Part shown: one piece after another, positions 9,646 through 16,280 of the stretch
Layout: every line of letters starts with the position of its first letter
Numbering within the stretch: position 1 is the first letter of the stretch
Made by a program: the position numbers and the translations under genes
Assembly: GCA_028281825.1 (NCBI GenBank)
Contig: JANQJC010000100.1
Coordinates: forward strand, 73,854 to 137,853
Direction of reading: 5' to 3'
Origin: Flavobacteriales bacterium
Lineage (GTDB): Bacteria > Bacteroidota > Bacteroidia > JANQJC01
Length of the DNA: 64,000 nucleotides
The notes under the pieces: model-generated
What the model was told of the DNA's origin: nothing
The model's input: only the letters and a program-made list of their open reading frames with translations
Database searches by the model: none

Positions 9646-10656
9646 ATGAAAAAAATCTACTTATCAATTTTAGGGGTTTGTTTGAGCGTAGCAGTATTTG
9701 CTCAAGCTAAATCTTATAACATGGGTGGAAAGCAATTTTATCATCACACACCAAAAGTATCGGCTGCAGCCCCTGGTGACACGCTGTTCTTATTTGATGG
9801 TAATGGTTTCTTCATTACCAATCCAGATGACCAAAACGACTTTGCGTATGCAAACACAGATGTTGATGGCCTAACGCCATACAATGCTCAAAGTGGTTGG
9901 GAGTCTGATTTCAACTTCTTTTATTCGTTAGACCCTAATGATTTCACGCCAGGATGGGATGTGGATTCAGCATTCTTCTTTGGTGCAACTTCATGGTTTG
10001 ATCCTCCAGGGCAAGCCGATAACTGGTTCTCTTTTGGACCAATTACTATTCCTACGGGTGGGGCTAAAATCACATTCCTGAATAAGTCAAACCCAGCTTA
10101 TACTGATGGCTTTAAGGTGCTTGTTTCCACTACAGGTTTGGATGCATATACTGACCTAGACCCACAAACATCTCCACAGATATTTAGTAAAGCTGATTGC
10201 CTTCCTCCAGGATGTACTCAACCAGCTTCTGATACTGTTTGGACAGAGCACGAAGCCAGCTTGAGCAATTGGGCAACTGAAAGAGTTTATATTGGTTTCT
10301 GGCATAACACAAACGATGGTGATGTTTTTTGGTTAGACCATATCGTTATTACTGAAACTGATGATGTTGGCTTGAACGAGGCTAATGAGTTTGGTAACAA
10401 ATTGTATCAAAACCAGCCAAACCCAACTGACAGAATGACTACTATCAAATACCAACTTGGTCAGTATACTGAAAAAGTTGAGATTGAAGTGTTTGACGTA
10501 ACTGGAAGAAAAGTACATGAAGTGAACGTTGGTGAGCAAGGTGCAGGTAAGCACTCTTTAACCCTTGATGCTTCTGTACTTTCAAGTGGTACTTACTACT
10601 ACACCCTAAAAACTGGTGATAATCGTTTGACTAAGAAAATGATTGTTACTAAGTAA
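9646..10656 (+). CDS. T9SS-sorted secreted protein, MAM/choice-of-anchor-J-like
   Basis: This 336-residue secreted protein starts with the signal peptide MKKIYLSILGVCLSVAVFAQ. The body has a jelly-roll-like pattern: 'GWESDFNFFYSLDPNDF', then 'DNWFSFGPITIPTGGAKITF', 'GFKVLVSTTG', and 'VYIGFWHNTNDGDVFWLDHI'. This is the order of strands in choice-of-anchor-J/cleaved-adhesin domains. The last ~80 residues (from LYQNQPNPTDRMTTIKYQL to LTKKMIVTK) form a typical T9SS type A sorting domain, which directs export through the outer membrane and attachment or release at the surface. The ligand is unknown. A clear terminator follows. Confidence 0.88.
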   Translation: MKKIYLSILGVCLSVAVFAQAKSYNMGGKQFYHHTPKVSAAAPGDTLFLFDGNGFFITNPDDQNDFAYANTDVDGLTPYNAQSGWESDFNFFYSLDPNDFTPGWDVDSAFFFGATSWFDPPGQADNWFSFGPITIPTGGAKITFLNKSNPAYTDGFKVLVSTTGLDAYTDLDPQTSPQIFSKADCLPPGCTQPASDTVWTEHEASLSNWATERVYIGFWHNTNDGDVFWLDHIVITETDDVGLNEANEFGNKLYQNQPNPTDRMTTIKYQLGQYTEKVEIEVFDVTGRKVHEVNVGEQGAGKHSLTLDASVLSSGTYYYTLKTGDNRLTKKMIVTK

Positions 10657-10674
10657 TAAATACACAAGTTTTAT

Positions 10675-10705
10675 AAAAAAGTCCCGTTCTTTACGGGACT
10701 TTTTT
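10675..10705 (+). terminator. Rho-independent terminator
   Basis: The arms AAAAAAGTCCCGT and ACGGGACTTTTTT pair perfectly around a 5-base loop, and the 3' arm ends in a T-run. The hairpin ends only 20 bases before the next gene's ATG (10726). That leaves no room for a separate promoter I could see, so partial read-through may feed that gene. Confidence 0.9.
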
Positions 10706-10725
10706 ATTTATACAAATTAGTGAGA

Positions 10726-11712
10726 ATGAAGTTGTCTATATACTTGAGTGCCCTTGTGTGTTTATTTTCCATTCAAGCCTTTGCTCAAAAGAATTACACC
10801 AAAGGCAAGCAGCGAAACGATAGACCCATTTCGCTGGGTCAACCTAAAGCTCTTGCTACTGATACATTAGGTTTTGATGATTTTTTTGAGAGTGTAGCTA
10901 CCGTTTATGAATCACCTGGCAGCGGGTATTCCAGTGGTAATAACCAATACGGGGATAAGGTTAAGGCACAGGTTTTTGTTATAGATTCTTCATTTGTACT
11001 TAAGGAAGTCCTGCTATGGTTTGGTGCTAAAGATGCGAATTCGGGGGATAGTAATTCCAAGCTAAAGGTTAAACTACATAATAGAGATGGTATTGGTACT
11101 GCTTCTGGAGGTGATGTAGATAATGCACCGGGTAGTAGAATAGATTCTGCGGAAGTGTTAGTTTCTGATATTGATATAGCTGAATTTACGACTGTTCTTT
11201 TCAACGACCTTATTTTGTATGGTGATTTTGCAGTTAGTGTCGACTTCAGCCAACTTTCCTCAGGAGATACTTTAGGCCTATACACTACTGCTGATGGAGA
11301 TGCAAGTGTTTCAGAAAGGTCTTGGGAGAAGTGGATGGATGATACATGGCATACTATGTATGTTGCCTGGGACTTGAATGTGGACTTTGCTATTTGGCCC
11401 GTGATTGATGCCAGCACTTCAGGTATTGAAGAAGAAGCATTTTTTGAAGGTATTAGGATGTATCAGAGTACGCCTAATCCAGCGAGTAGTGAGGTAGTAA
11501 TCCAATTTGAGTTGCAAGAATACACAGAAAAACTCTCACTTGAAATTTATGATGTGGGTGGTAGGAGGATTAAAGAAGTGCGCCAGAATGATATTAATGC
11601 AGGTCAGCATAAAATGACGGTTGATGTAATGGAGTTATCATCTGGTAGCTACTACTATTCTATCAAAACTGCTACAGGAAGGATTACTAAAAAAATGTTG
11701 GTTGTCAAATAG
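10726..11712 (+). CDS. T9SS-sorted secreted hypothetical protein
   Basis: The signal peptide is MKLSIYLSALVCLFSIQAFA, which decides the ATG at 10726; a GTG two codons upstream (10720) is possible. The central ~190 residues are an uncharacterised beta-rich domain rich in Asp and Ser, with 'FVIDSSFVLKEVLLWFGAKD' and 'DLNVDFAIWPVID'. The C-terminal ~80 residues, from MYQSTPNPASSEVVIQFELQ to ITKKMLVVK, are a type A sorting domain. That domain closely resembles the one in the preceding gene (shared EKxxxEIxDVxGRxxxEV and SGxYYYxxKT patterns). The N-terminal domains of the two proteins are unrelated, so the sorting tail has been reused on different cargo. Confidence 0.85.
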   Translation: MKLSIYLSALVCLFSIQAFAQKNYTKGKQRNDRPISLGQPKALATDTLGFDDFFESVATVYESPGSGYSSGNNQYGDKVKAQVFVIDSSFVLKEVLLWFGAKDANSGDSNSKLKVKLHNRDGIGTASGGDVDNAPGSRIDSAEVLVSDIDIAEFTTVLFNDLILYGDFAVSVDFSQLSSGDTLGLYTTADGDASVSERSWEKWMDDTWHTMYVAWDLNVDFAIWPVIDASTSGIEEEAFFEGIRMYQSTPNPASSEVVIQFELQEYTEKLSLEIYDVGGRRIKEVRQNDINAGQHKMTVDVMELSSGSYYYSIKTATGRITKKMLVVK

Positions 11713-11773
11713 TTTTTAACAAAGAATTCCCTTTCTGATTGGCTTCCTTTTTTAGCTATTTAAGGCTGGAAAC

Positions 11774-11804
11774 TTTCGTTTTACTGCTTATAGTCTTAAA
11801 TTTG
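11774..11804 (+). promoter_or_regulatory. Promoter for the third T9SS cargo gene
   Basis: TTTC at 11774-11777 is followed, after 19 bases, by TAAATTTG at 11797-11804. This is a near-perfect Bacteroidota promoter (TTTG, ~19, TAnnTTTG). The start codon follows about 21 bases later. Confidence 0.65.
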
Positions 11805-11825
11805 CAATACTGCTAACGACAAACA

Positions 11826-12833
11826 ATGGTTATGAGAAAAATTTACGCACTACTTTTTATTTCTTTTATGGCGCTTGGGGCAAAAGCGCAAAATGATACT
11901 TTGCTTTGGGAGAATTTTGAGGATACTTTAGCTGGATTTGACCATATAGTGGTAGGTATTTTCGGTGACCAAATTGACAATCAAACTCAATGGCTTAATG
12001 TGGATTGGGATGGCATAAACGATGCCAACGATAGACCTAATGAGTGGTTTATATCGTTGGGATATGCAGATGTAGATTCAAATAACGTGGTAATGGGAAG
12101 TTCTTCATGGTTAGCGGGTGAAGTGGATGGTTCTGATAATTGGCTGGTTACCCCACGTATTTGGATAGCTGATAATCAAGCTACTTTACACTGGAAATCA
12201 GCTCCGTTTCAATTACCCAGATATATGGATGGTTATCAGGTATTGGTATCTACAGGAGGTTTGGAAGATTTTGAATTCACGGATACTTTAGCTGTTTTTG
12301 CCGAATTTGACGGTAACAACACCATAGATATAGAAGACACTACTACCTATGTATTTACAGATGGTATCATGCATACTTCTATCGAGCCTGATACCGCTGA
12401 TCCAACTCGTAATGCTGGTATATTGCAACAATGGACCAGGAGCTTAGCTGCTTATGAAGGACAGAGCATTTATATCGCTTTCAGGCATAGGTCTGATGAT
12501 GATAACTTAATTTCAGTGGATGATATTCTCGTGTTAGGCACTGGTTCAGTTGGCACTGAAGAAATTGATGGAGGAACGGCAGGTGTTACTGTCTTCCCAA
12601 ACCCTGCTACTGATAAAATTCAACTTGGCTATACTTTAAATAATACCTCTATTGTTGAGATAGAGATACACAATCAAGAAGGTAAATTAGTTGAGAGAGT
12701 ATATAAGGGAGCTAGCATAAAAGGCGCTTATCAGATTAATCATAACGTAGGCAACTACGCTGCTGGTAACTATTTCATTACCGTAAGGGCAGGAGAAAAA
12801 ATAGCAACCCAAAAGTTTGTAATAGTTAAATAA
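11826..12833 (+). CDS. T9SS-sorted secreted protein with choice-of-anchor-J-like domain
   Basis: The signal peptide MRKIYALLFISFMALGAKAQ begins at the second ATG (11832); the first is at 11826. The mature part starts LLWENFEDTLAGFDHI and continues with NWLVTPRIWIADNQATLHWK, GYQVLVSTGG and IYIAFRHRSDDDNLISVDDI. These are the hallmarks of a cleaved-adhesin/choice-of-anchor-J jelly roll, like that of the 9646 protein. The C-terminus (VTVFPNPATDKIQLGY to ATQKFVIVK) is a type A sorting domain of a different subtype from the two preceding genes. The gene has its own promoter and terminator, so it is monocistronic. Confidence 0.87.
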   Translation: MVMRKIYALLFISFMALGAKAQNDTLLWENFEDTLAGFDHIVVGIFGDQIDNQTQWLNVDWDGINDANDRPNEWFISLGYADVDSNNVVMGSSSWLAGEVDGSDNWLVTPRIWIADNQATLHWKSAPFQLPRYMDGYQVLVSTGGLEDFEFTDTLAVFAEFDGNNTIDIEDTTTYVFTDGIMHTSIEPDTADPTRNAGILQQWTRSLAAYEGQSIYIAFRHRSDDDNLISVDDILVLGTGSVGTEEIDGGTAGVTVFPNPATDKIQLGYTLNNTSIVEIEIHNQEGKLVERVYKGASIKGAYQINHNVGNYAAGNYFITVRAGEKIATQKFVIVK

Positions 12834-12872
12834 ACATAAACCTGTTTACAAATCAATAAGTATATAGTGTAA

Positions 12873-12902
12873 GCGCCATCCAGCAAAGGATGGCGTTTTT
12901 TT
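12873..12902 (+). terminator. Rho-independent terminator
   Basis: CGCCATCC and GGATGGCG form an 8-bp perfect stem around a 6-base loop, followed by seven T. The T-run overlaps the most upstream possible start (TTG, 12901) of the PAP2 gene, which argues for a later start there. Confidence 0.9.
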
Positions 12903-12912
12903 GTTTATTATT

Positions 12913-13485
12913 ATGCTGTTTATGCTAACATTGGATAAAGAATTATTTCTACTTATTAATGGTCTTAATGCAGAGTGGGCAGATACTATCATGTCCCATG
13001 TGAGCTATAAGCTCACATGGGTTCCATTATATGTAATACTTCTGGTGCCTTTGTATAAGCAGATGGGCATGAAGCTATTTGGGGCGTTGCTTGCAGTAGG
13101 TTTCTTGATTGTAGTAGCTGACCAAACATCGGTTCATCTGTTTAAAGATGTTTTTAAGCGCCTTAGGCCATGCCATGAGCCAGAGTTACAGGGATTGGTT
13201 CATTTGGTAAACAATAAGTGTGGCGGGCAGTTTGGTTTTCTATCATCGCATGCCACAAATACATTCGCTTTGGCTACTTTCCTATCATTACTCATGAGGG
13301 GAAGTTATAGATGGCTGCCTGTGATATTATTCGTGTGGGCTTTGCTTAATATGTATAGTAGGGTATATCTTGGTGTGCATTACCCAGGAGATGTTTTAGC
13401 TGGGGCAATATATGGTTCAGGTCTCGGTTTTCTTGTCTTTAGGGGATACGTGTACTTTCAACAAAAACTTGGGAGCTCGGGATGA
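12913..13485 (+). CDS. PAP2-family phosphatase (membrane)
   Basis: This polytopic membrane phosphatase of the PAP2 superfamily acts in other bacteria on lipid phosphates such as undecaprenyl diphosphate or phosphatidylglycerol phosphate. The three catalytic signatures are present: KDVFKRLRPCHEP (KxxxxxxRP), FLSSHATN (SSHA in place of PSGH, with the catalytic His), and SRVYLGVHYPGDVLAG (SRxxxxxHxxxD). The length of ~190 residues is normal. I start at ATG 12913; ATG 12922 is equally possible, and TTG 12901 lies in the preceding terminator. The stop overlaps crcB by ATGA, so the two are translationally coupled. Confidence 0.88.
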   Translation: MLFMLTLDKELFLLINGLNAEWADTIMSHVSYKLTWVPLYVILLVPLYKQMGMKLFGALLAVGFLIVVADQTSVHLFKDVFKRLRPCHEPELQGLVHLVNNKCGGQFGFLSSHATNTFALATFLSLLMRGSYRWLPVILFVWALLNMYSRVYLGVHYPGDVLAGAIYGSGLGFLVFRGYVYFQQKLGSSG

Positions 13486-13841
13486 ATTTTATTGCTGTAT
13501 TCATAGGGGGTGGACTGGGCAGTATAACCAGATACGGGGTTTCCAGGCTGTTAAGCCACTACCACTCAGCATTTCCGCTGGCTACCCTAATATCTAATGT
13601 TTTAAGTTCTATTATATTAGCTTGTCTGGTGTTCTTTTTTCTTAAGAAAATGCCCGACAATAAGGCTTTTATACTTTTCGCAATGACAGGATTTTGTGGT
13701 GGCTTTAGTACTTTTTCTACCTTCAGCCTTGAGACTTTTGAATTGATTAAGTCTGGTAATTTGGGGCTTGCAGTTATTAACGTTTTGATTAGTGTAGGTA
13801 TCTGTGTGCTGTTGATATATGCAGTATACAAGATGAGTTAA
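13482..13841 (+). CDS. crcB: Fluoride exporter CrcB/Fluc
   Basis: This small dual-topology fluoride channel has 119 residues and four hydrophobic helices. Visible motifs are GGGLGSITRYGVSRL at the N-terminus, FPLATLISNVLSSIIL (the pore Asn helix), and FCGGFSTFSTFSLETFELI (the Phe-box and central Na+ site region). It is coupled to the PAP2 gene by a 4-bp ATGA overlap. I looked for a fluoride riboswitch upstream of the pair and saw none, although I cannot exclude a divergent one. It overlaps the convergent reductase gene by 4 bp. Confidence 0.92.
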   Translation: MNFIAVFIGGGLGSITRYGVSRLLSHYHSAFPLATLISNVLSSIILACLVFFFLKKMPDNKAFILFAMTGFCGGFSTFSTFSLETFELIKSGNLGLAVINVLISVGICVLLIYAVYKMS

Positions 13842-14557
13842 TCATATAACTCAAATTTAATTTGGGATTTGTCATAACCCATATCCAGTAGTTTGCCTCT
13901 GGCCTGCATTATCATTTCCTTCCATCCGCATATATAAAATAGGGCAGGCCTGCCATCACTATATAGCTTTTCATAAACGCCGTGTACATAGCCTTTTTCA
14001 CCAGGCCAATCGCTATCCCGTGATAGAACCGGGTAATAGTTAAAGTGAGGCATTTGGCTTTTTAGGCTTTCAAACTCTTCTCGATACAGAATGTCCCCAG
14101 CATAGCGGCAACCAAAAATTAAGTTAATATGATGGTTGGTTTGTCCTTCGTGAATCATATCCAAAATCATTGAACGAAATGGAGCAATACCAGTACCAGT
14201 GCAGATAAAACAGATTTCGTTTTCGATATGCCCAGGTAGGGTAAACTTACCAATGGCCTTTGAAATCTTTAAGGGAGTTCCAGGTTTAACCTGGTCGTAA
14301 TCAAATAAATAAGGGGTTCCTGCACCGTCAGTTTTAAGCACTATAACCAATTCGAAAATATTGGTTCCGTTAGGGTTTGATGCTATCGAATAGCTACGGG
14401 TGGTGCGTTTGGACTCAATAGGTAAATCAAGCATTACAAATTGACCAGGTGCAAAGTCAAAAGTGTCAAAATCATTGACTTTAATAAAGAAACGTTTGAT
14501 TACTGGTGTTATGTCTCGAATTTCGACTACTTCACCGTCGTAGAACTCGTAAGCCAT
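13838..14557 (-). CDS. FAD/NAD(P)-binding oxidoreductase (ferredoxin-NADP reductase type)
   Basis: This 239-residue cytoplasmic flavoprotein of the FNR superfamily passes electrons between NAD(P)H and a small redox partner. FAPGQFVMLDLP and RSYSIAS (54-60) form the FAD-binding barrel, GTGIAPFRSM (121-130) binds the NAD(P) diphosphate, and IFGCRYAGDILYREEFESL continues the nucleotide-binding domain. There is no 2Fe-2S Cys motif, so it is the short two-domain form. The partner cannot be told from context. The gene is transcribed alone and converges on crcB. Confidence 0.9.
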   Translation of the reverse strand: MAYEFYDGEVVEIRDITPVIKRFFIKVNDFDTFDFAPGQFVMLDLPIESKRTTRSYSIASNPNGTNIFELVIVLKTDGAGTPYLFDYDQVKPGTPLKISKAIGKFTLPGHIENEICFICTGTGIAPFRSMILDMIHEGQTNHHINLIFGCRYAGDILYREEFESLKSQMPHFNYYPVLSRDSDWPGEKGYVHGVYEKLYSDGRPALFYICGWKEMIMQARGKLLDMGYDKSQIKFELYD

Positions 14558-14675
14558 TTATCCAATGCTTTAATGAGCATTGAATCTAAAAAAATAATTG
14601 GGGTTTAGGTATAGGTTGGGTAATAAAAGTAGGTCGCGACTTTAAAAACAGGTAAACCAAAATTGAGAGAAAGGG

Positions 14676-14990
14676 TCAATTATGGAGTATTTTGATGCTT
14701 ACCTGTGAGCCTTTTCCATGGCTTGCAATGCGACAAACTACTTTTTTTGAGAGGATCATTTGGCCTTCTTCGTAATTATACCACCTGCCTGTTTCGTCCT
14801 TTTTTATTTGTAGTGATATCTGGCGGCTTTCTTTAGTGCCATTTTCAAGGATAATACTGCATGGGCTAATTTCCTCTGAAGTAAAAACTTCTTTAGCAGG
14901 ACCGAAGCGCTTGTATGAACCACTCTTCAGTATGTGTACATTCGAATATGTTTCTGCGAAACTCATATTATTTACGTGTGGCGCTAACAT
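14676..14990 (-). CDS. Small hypothetical protein
   Basis: I do not recognise this protein of 104 residues (96 if it starts at the internal Met at 14966). It has no signal peptide or membrane segment. The composition is soluble and mixed, with Cys near the middle and in the C-terminal third (SEEISPCSIIL, KKVVCRIASHGKG). The stop of the preceding gene lies 29 bp upstream, so it is probably the second gene of a leftward pair with 15020-15394. Coding status is supported by the clean frame and spacing only. Confidence 0.55.
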   Translation of the reverse strand: MLAPHVNNMSFAETYSNVHILKSGSYKRFGPAKEVFTSEEISPCSIILENGTKESRQISLQIKKDETGRWYNYEEGQMILSKKVVCRIASHGKGSQVSIKILHN

Positions 14991-15019
14991 TTTGTATTCT
15001 TTGTTTTCTTAACTGAGGA

Positions 15020-15394
15020 TTAGCAAGCTACTTTTTCAGCATAGTCATAGCCAAAGTCATGAGAGTTGATTACACCATACTCCATCAACTTTTCCATTCT
15101 GTAGCCATACTCAAGAGAGCTGTAAGTAATTTCTACTTCTTCCCAAATATCCTTCAATAACTCATCAATAACTTGACGAAGCATCATTGAGCTAGCTTGG
15201 TTTTGGCCCTTCTCGCTTAATCCTGACATTTCGCTGTATAGCTTAGTCATGAACGGTTTAAGGTATTTCAGCATTTCTGCAGAAAAAGCCAAATCGCTTT
15301 TTGGGGTAGTGATAGCTTTTTGGTATGCAATCCTCAAAGCTTGAATTCTCTCAGCGTCAGTGTTTGGTAATTTTTTCAGTTCCATAATTGACAT
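15020..15394 (-). CDS. Small helical hypothetical protein
   Basis: This is a 124-residue soluble protein with predominantly helical sequence (KKLPNTDAERIQALRIAYQK, QVIDELLKDIWEEVEITYSS) and a Cys as last residue. I do not recognise the family. The frame remains open to 15571, but the upstream part contains the promoter at 15446-15477 and translates to implausible sequence. I therefore start at ATG 15394 (MSIMELKK); ATG 15385 is another option. The promoter gives a leader of about 45 bases. The gene at 14676-14990 follows after 29 bp. Confidence 0.72.
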   Translation of the reverse strand: MSIMELKKLPNTDAERIQALRIAYQKAITTPKSDLAFSAEMLKYLKPFMTKLYSEMSGLSEKGQNQASSMMLRQVIDELLKDIWEEVEITYSSLEYGYRMEKLMEYGVINSHDFGYDYAEKVAC

Positions 15395-15445
15395 TTTTTG
15401 GTTTTTAAATCCTGTGAACTTCAATCTTGCAATCGAAACACAGTC

Positions 15446-15477
15446 CAAAAGTATCATGCATATTATGGTGCCACAAG
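15446..15477 (-). promoter_or_regulatory. Leftward promoter of the 15020-15394 gene
   Basis: Read leftward, CTTG (15477-15474), 20 bases, then TACTTTTG (15453-15446), an exact TAnnTTTG. The same CTTG-N20-TAnnTTTG layout occurs twice more in the next 750 bases on this strand. Confidence 0.65.
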
Positions 15478-15682
15478 GAAAGTATAGGGTATATATTGAC
15501 AGGAAAAGTGCGTACAATGACATATATAACCCTCTGATATACAGAAGATTATAACAATCCCGTACACACAAATATTGACACGCTTTTAAGGTATAGCGTG
15601 CCCTTATTTTAGTCTGACTCTCTTGAAAAGAGCCTTATTTTTTAGTTAAACCTATCTATATCAATGCTTTAAGTTTAACTTC

Positions 15683-15708
15683 GGGTAGCAGTTTTAAGGC
15701 TACTACCC
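15683..15708. terminator. Stem-loop downstream of the 50-residue ORF
   Basis: GGGTAGCAG and CTACTACCC form a 9-bp stem with one wobble pair and an 8-base loop. It lies 24 bases beyond the stop of the ORF at 15733-15885. No T-run follows on the minus strand, so a terminator or RNA-stabilising role is only possible. Confidence 0.4.
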
Positions 15709-15732
15709 TTATATTTTCAAAGCCTAGAAGGA

Positions 15733-15885
15733 CTATCTTCCTTCTTCAATCTCCCAAATCCAGTATTGCTTATCAATACCATTATCTTGTGCTACTTGAA
15801 CAGCTTCGTCTTTTGTAAGAGTTTGAGCTTCTTTTGGTGTTACTGAACCTGTAGAGATAAGAACTGAGATTAATACTTCCAACAT
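15733..15885 (-). CDS. Small protein, 50 residues, unknown
   Basis: The ATG at 15885 opens a 50-codon frame ending in TAG. The product begins MLEVLISVLISTGSVTPKEA, then has an acidic helical stretch (LTKDEAVQVAQDNGIDKQYW) and the end IWEIEEGR. It has a short hydrophobic N-terminus but no positive residues before it, so it is not a clear signal peptide. Support for coding comes from sensible composition, a matching promoter (15996-16027) and a second one further up (16165-16196), both pointing at it. The leader from the nearer promoter is roughly 100 bases, unusually long for so short a gene. I recognise no family. A stem-loop follows. Confidence 0.55.
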   Translation of the reverse strand: MLEVLISVLISTGSVTPKEAQTLTKDEAVQVAQDNGIDKQYWIWEIEEGR

Positions 15886-15910
15886 GGCTTTATAATTTTA
15901 GTTTTTTAAA

Positions 15911-15943
15911 TTTTTAGTTTCGACCAATCTTTATTTTTAATCG
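15911..15943. repeat. 33-bp leader repeat, copy A
   Basis: This copy matches 16123-16155 at 25 of 33 positions, with identical ends (TTTTTA... and ...ATTTTTAATCG) and an identical TTCGAC block. It lies in the presumed leader of the 50-residue ORF, about 50-85 bases after the -7 box at 15996-16003. Confidence 0.6.
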
Positions 15944-15995
15944 ACTAAGTTATTTGTTTATTTGATAACTCAGTGCTTTTTGTAGATTGATGGGT

Positions 15996-16027
15996 CAAAG
16001 ATATAATAGATTTTTATTCGTGTCAAG
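15996..16027 (-). promoter_or_regulatory. Leftward promoter P2 of the 50-residue ORF
   Basis: Read leftward, CTTG (16027-16024), 20 bases, TATCTTTG (16003-15996), an exact -7 match. A start site near 15990 would give a leader of about 105 bases containing repeat copy A. Confidence 0.65.
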
Positions 16028-16122
16028 TTTTTTGTGAAAAACTTTTTGAAATTTTTCGTAACTAATTGATAATCAGGGAGAAAAAATTTCAACTCTTTAG
16101 AGATAGTTGACTGATTAAACAG

Positions 16123-16155
16123 TTTTTAACTTCGACAAAGAACAATTTTTAATCG
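16123..16155. repeat. 33-bp leader repeat, copy B
   Basis: This is the second copy of the element at 15911-15943, offset by exactly 212 bp. It begins 10 bases downstream of the -7 box of promoter P1, so it would sit at the very 5' end of that transcript. Confidence 0.6.
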
Positions 16156-16164
16156 ATGAATGCG

Positions 16165-16196
16165 CAAATTTAACGATAAACGACGTATCTCACAAG
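16165..16196 (-). promoter_or_regulatory. Leftward promoter P1, distal
   Basis: Read leftward, CTTG (16196-16193), 20 bases, TAAATTTG (16172-16165), an exact -7 match. No ORF starts between here and P2, so the RNA is either a ~275-base leader of the 50-residue ORF or a separate short RNA. The remainder of 15886-16280 is AT-rich and holds only P1, P2, the two repeats and TTCGA-containing motifs near 16211-16242. Confidence 0.6.
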
Positions 16197-16280
16197 TTTT
16201 TATAAGCCTTTTCTTCGATTAATTAGCCTTTTTCTTCGACGAAACTATTCACTATCTGTTGTGTATAACCTGTAAGAGGG

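Noticed and set aside
10905-11417. 170-codon leftward frame inside the second T9SS cargo gene
   Set aside because: It is fully contained within a well-supported gene, has a Ser/Leu-rich low-information product, and lacks a promoter or ribosome-binding context.
12834-12912. Fluoride riboswitch before the PAP2-crcB pair
   Set aside because: The only structure is a clear terminator of the preceding gene; there is no room for the known fluoride aptamer.
15395-15571. Upstream 59-codon extension of the 15020-15394 gene
   Set aside because: It contains a consensus promoter within it and encodes a Cys/Tyr-rich stretch unlike the rest of the protein; the ATG at 15394 fits better.
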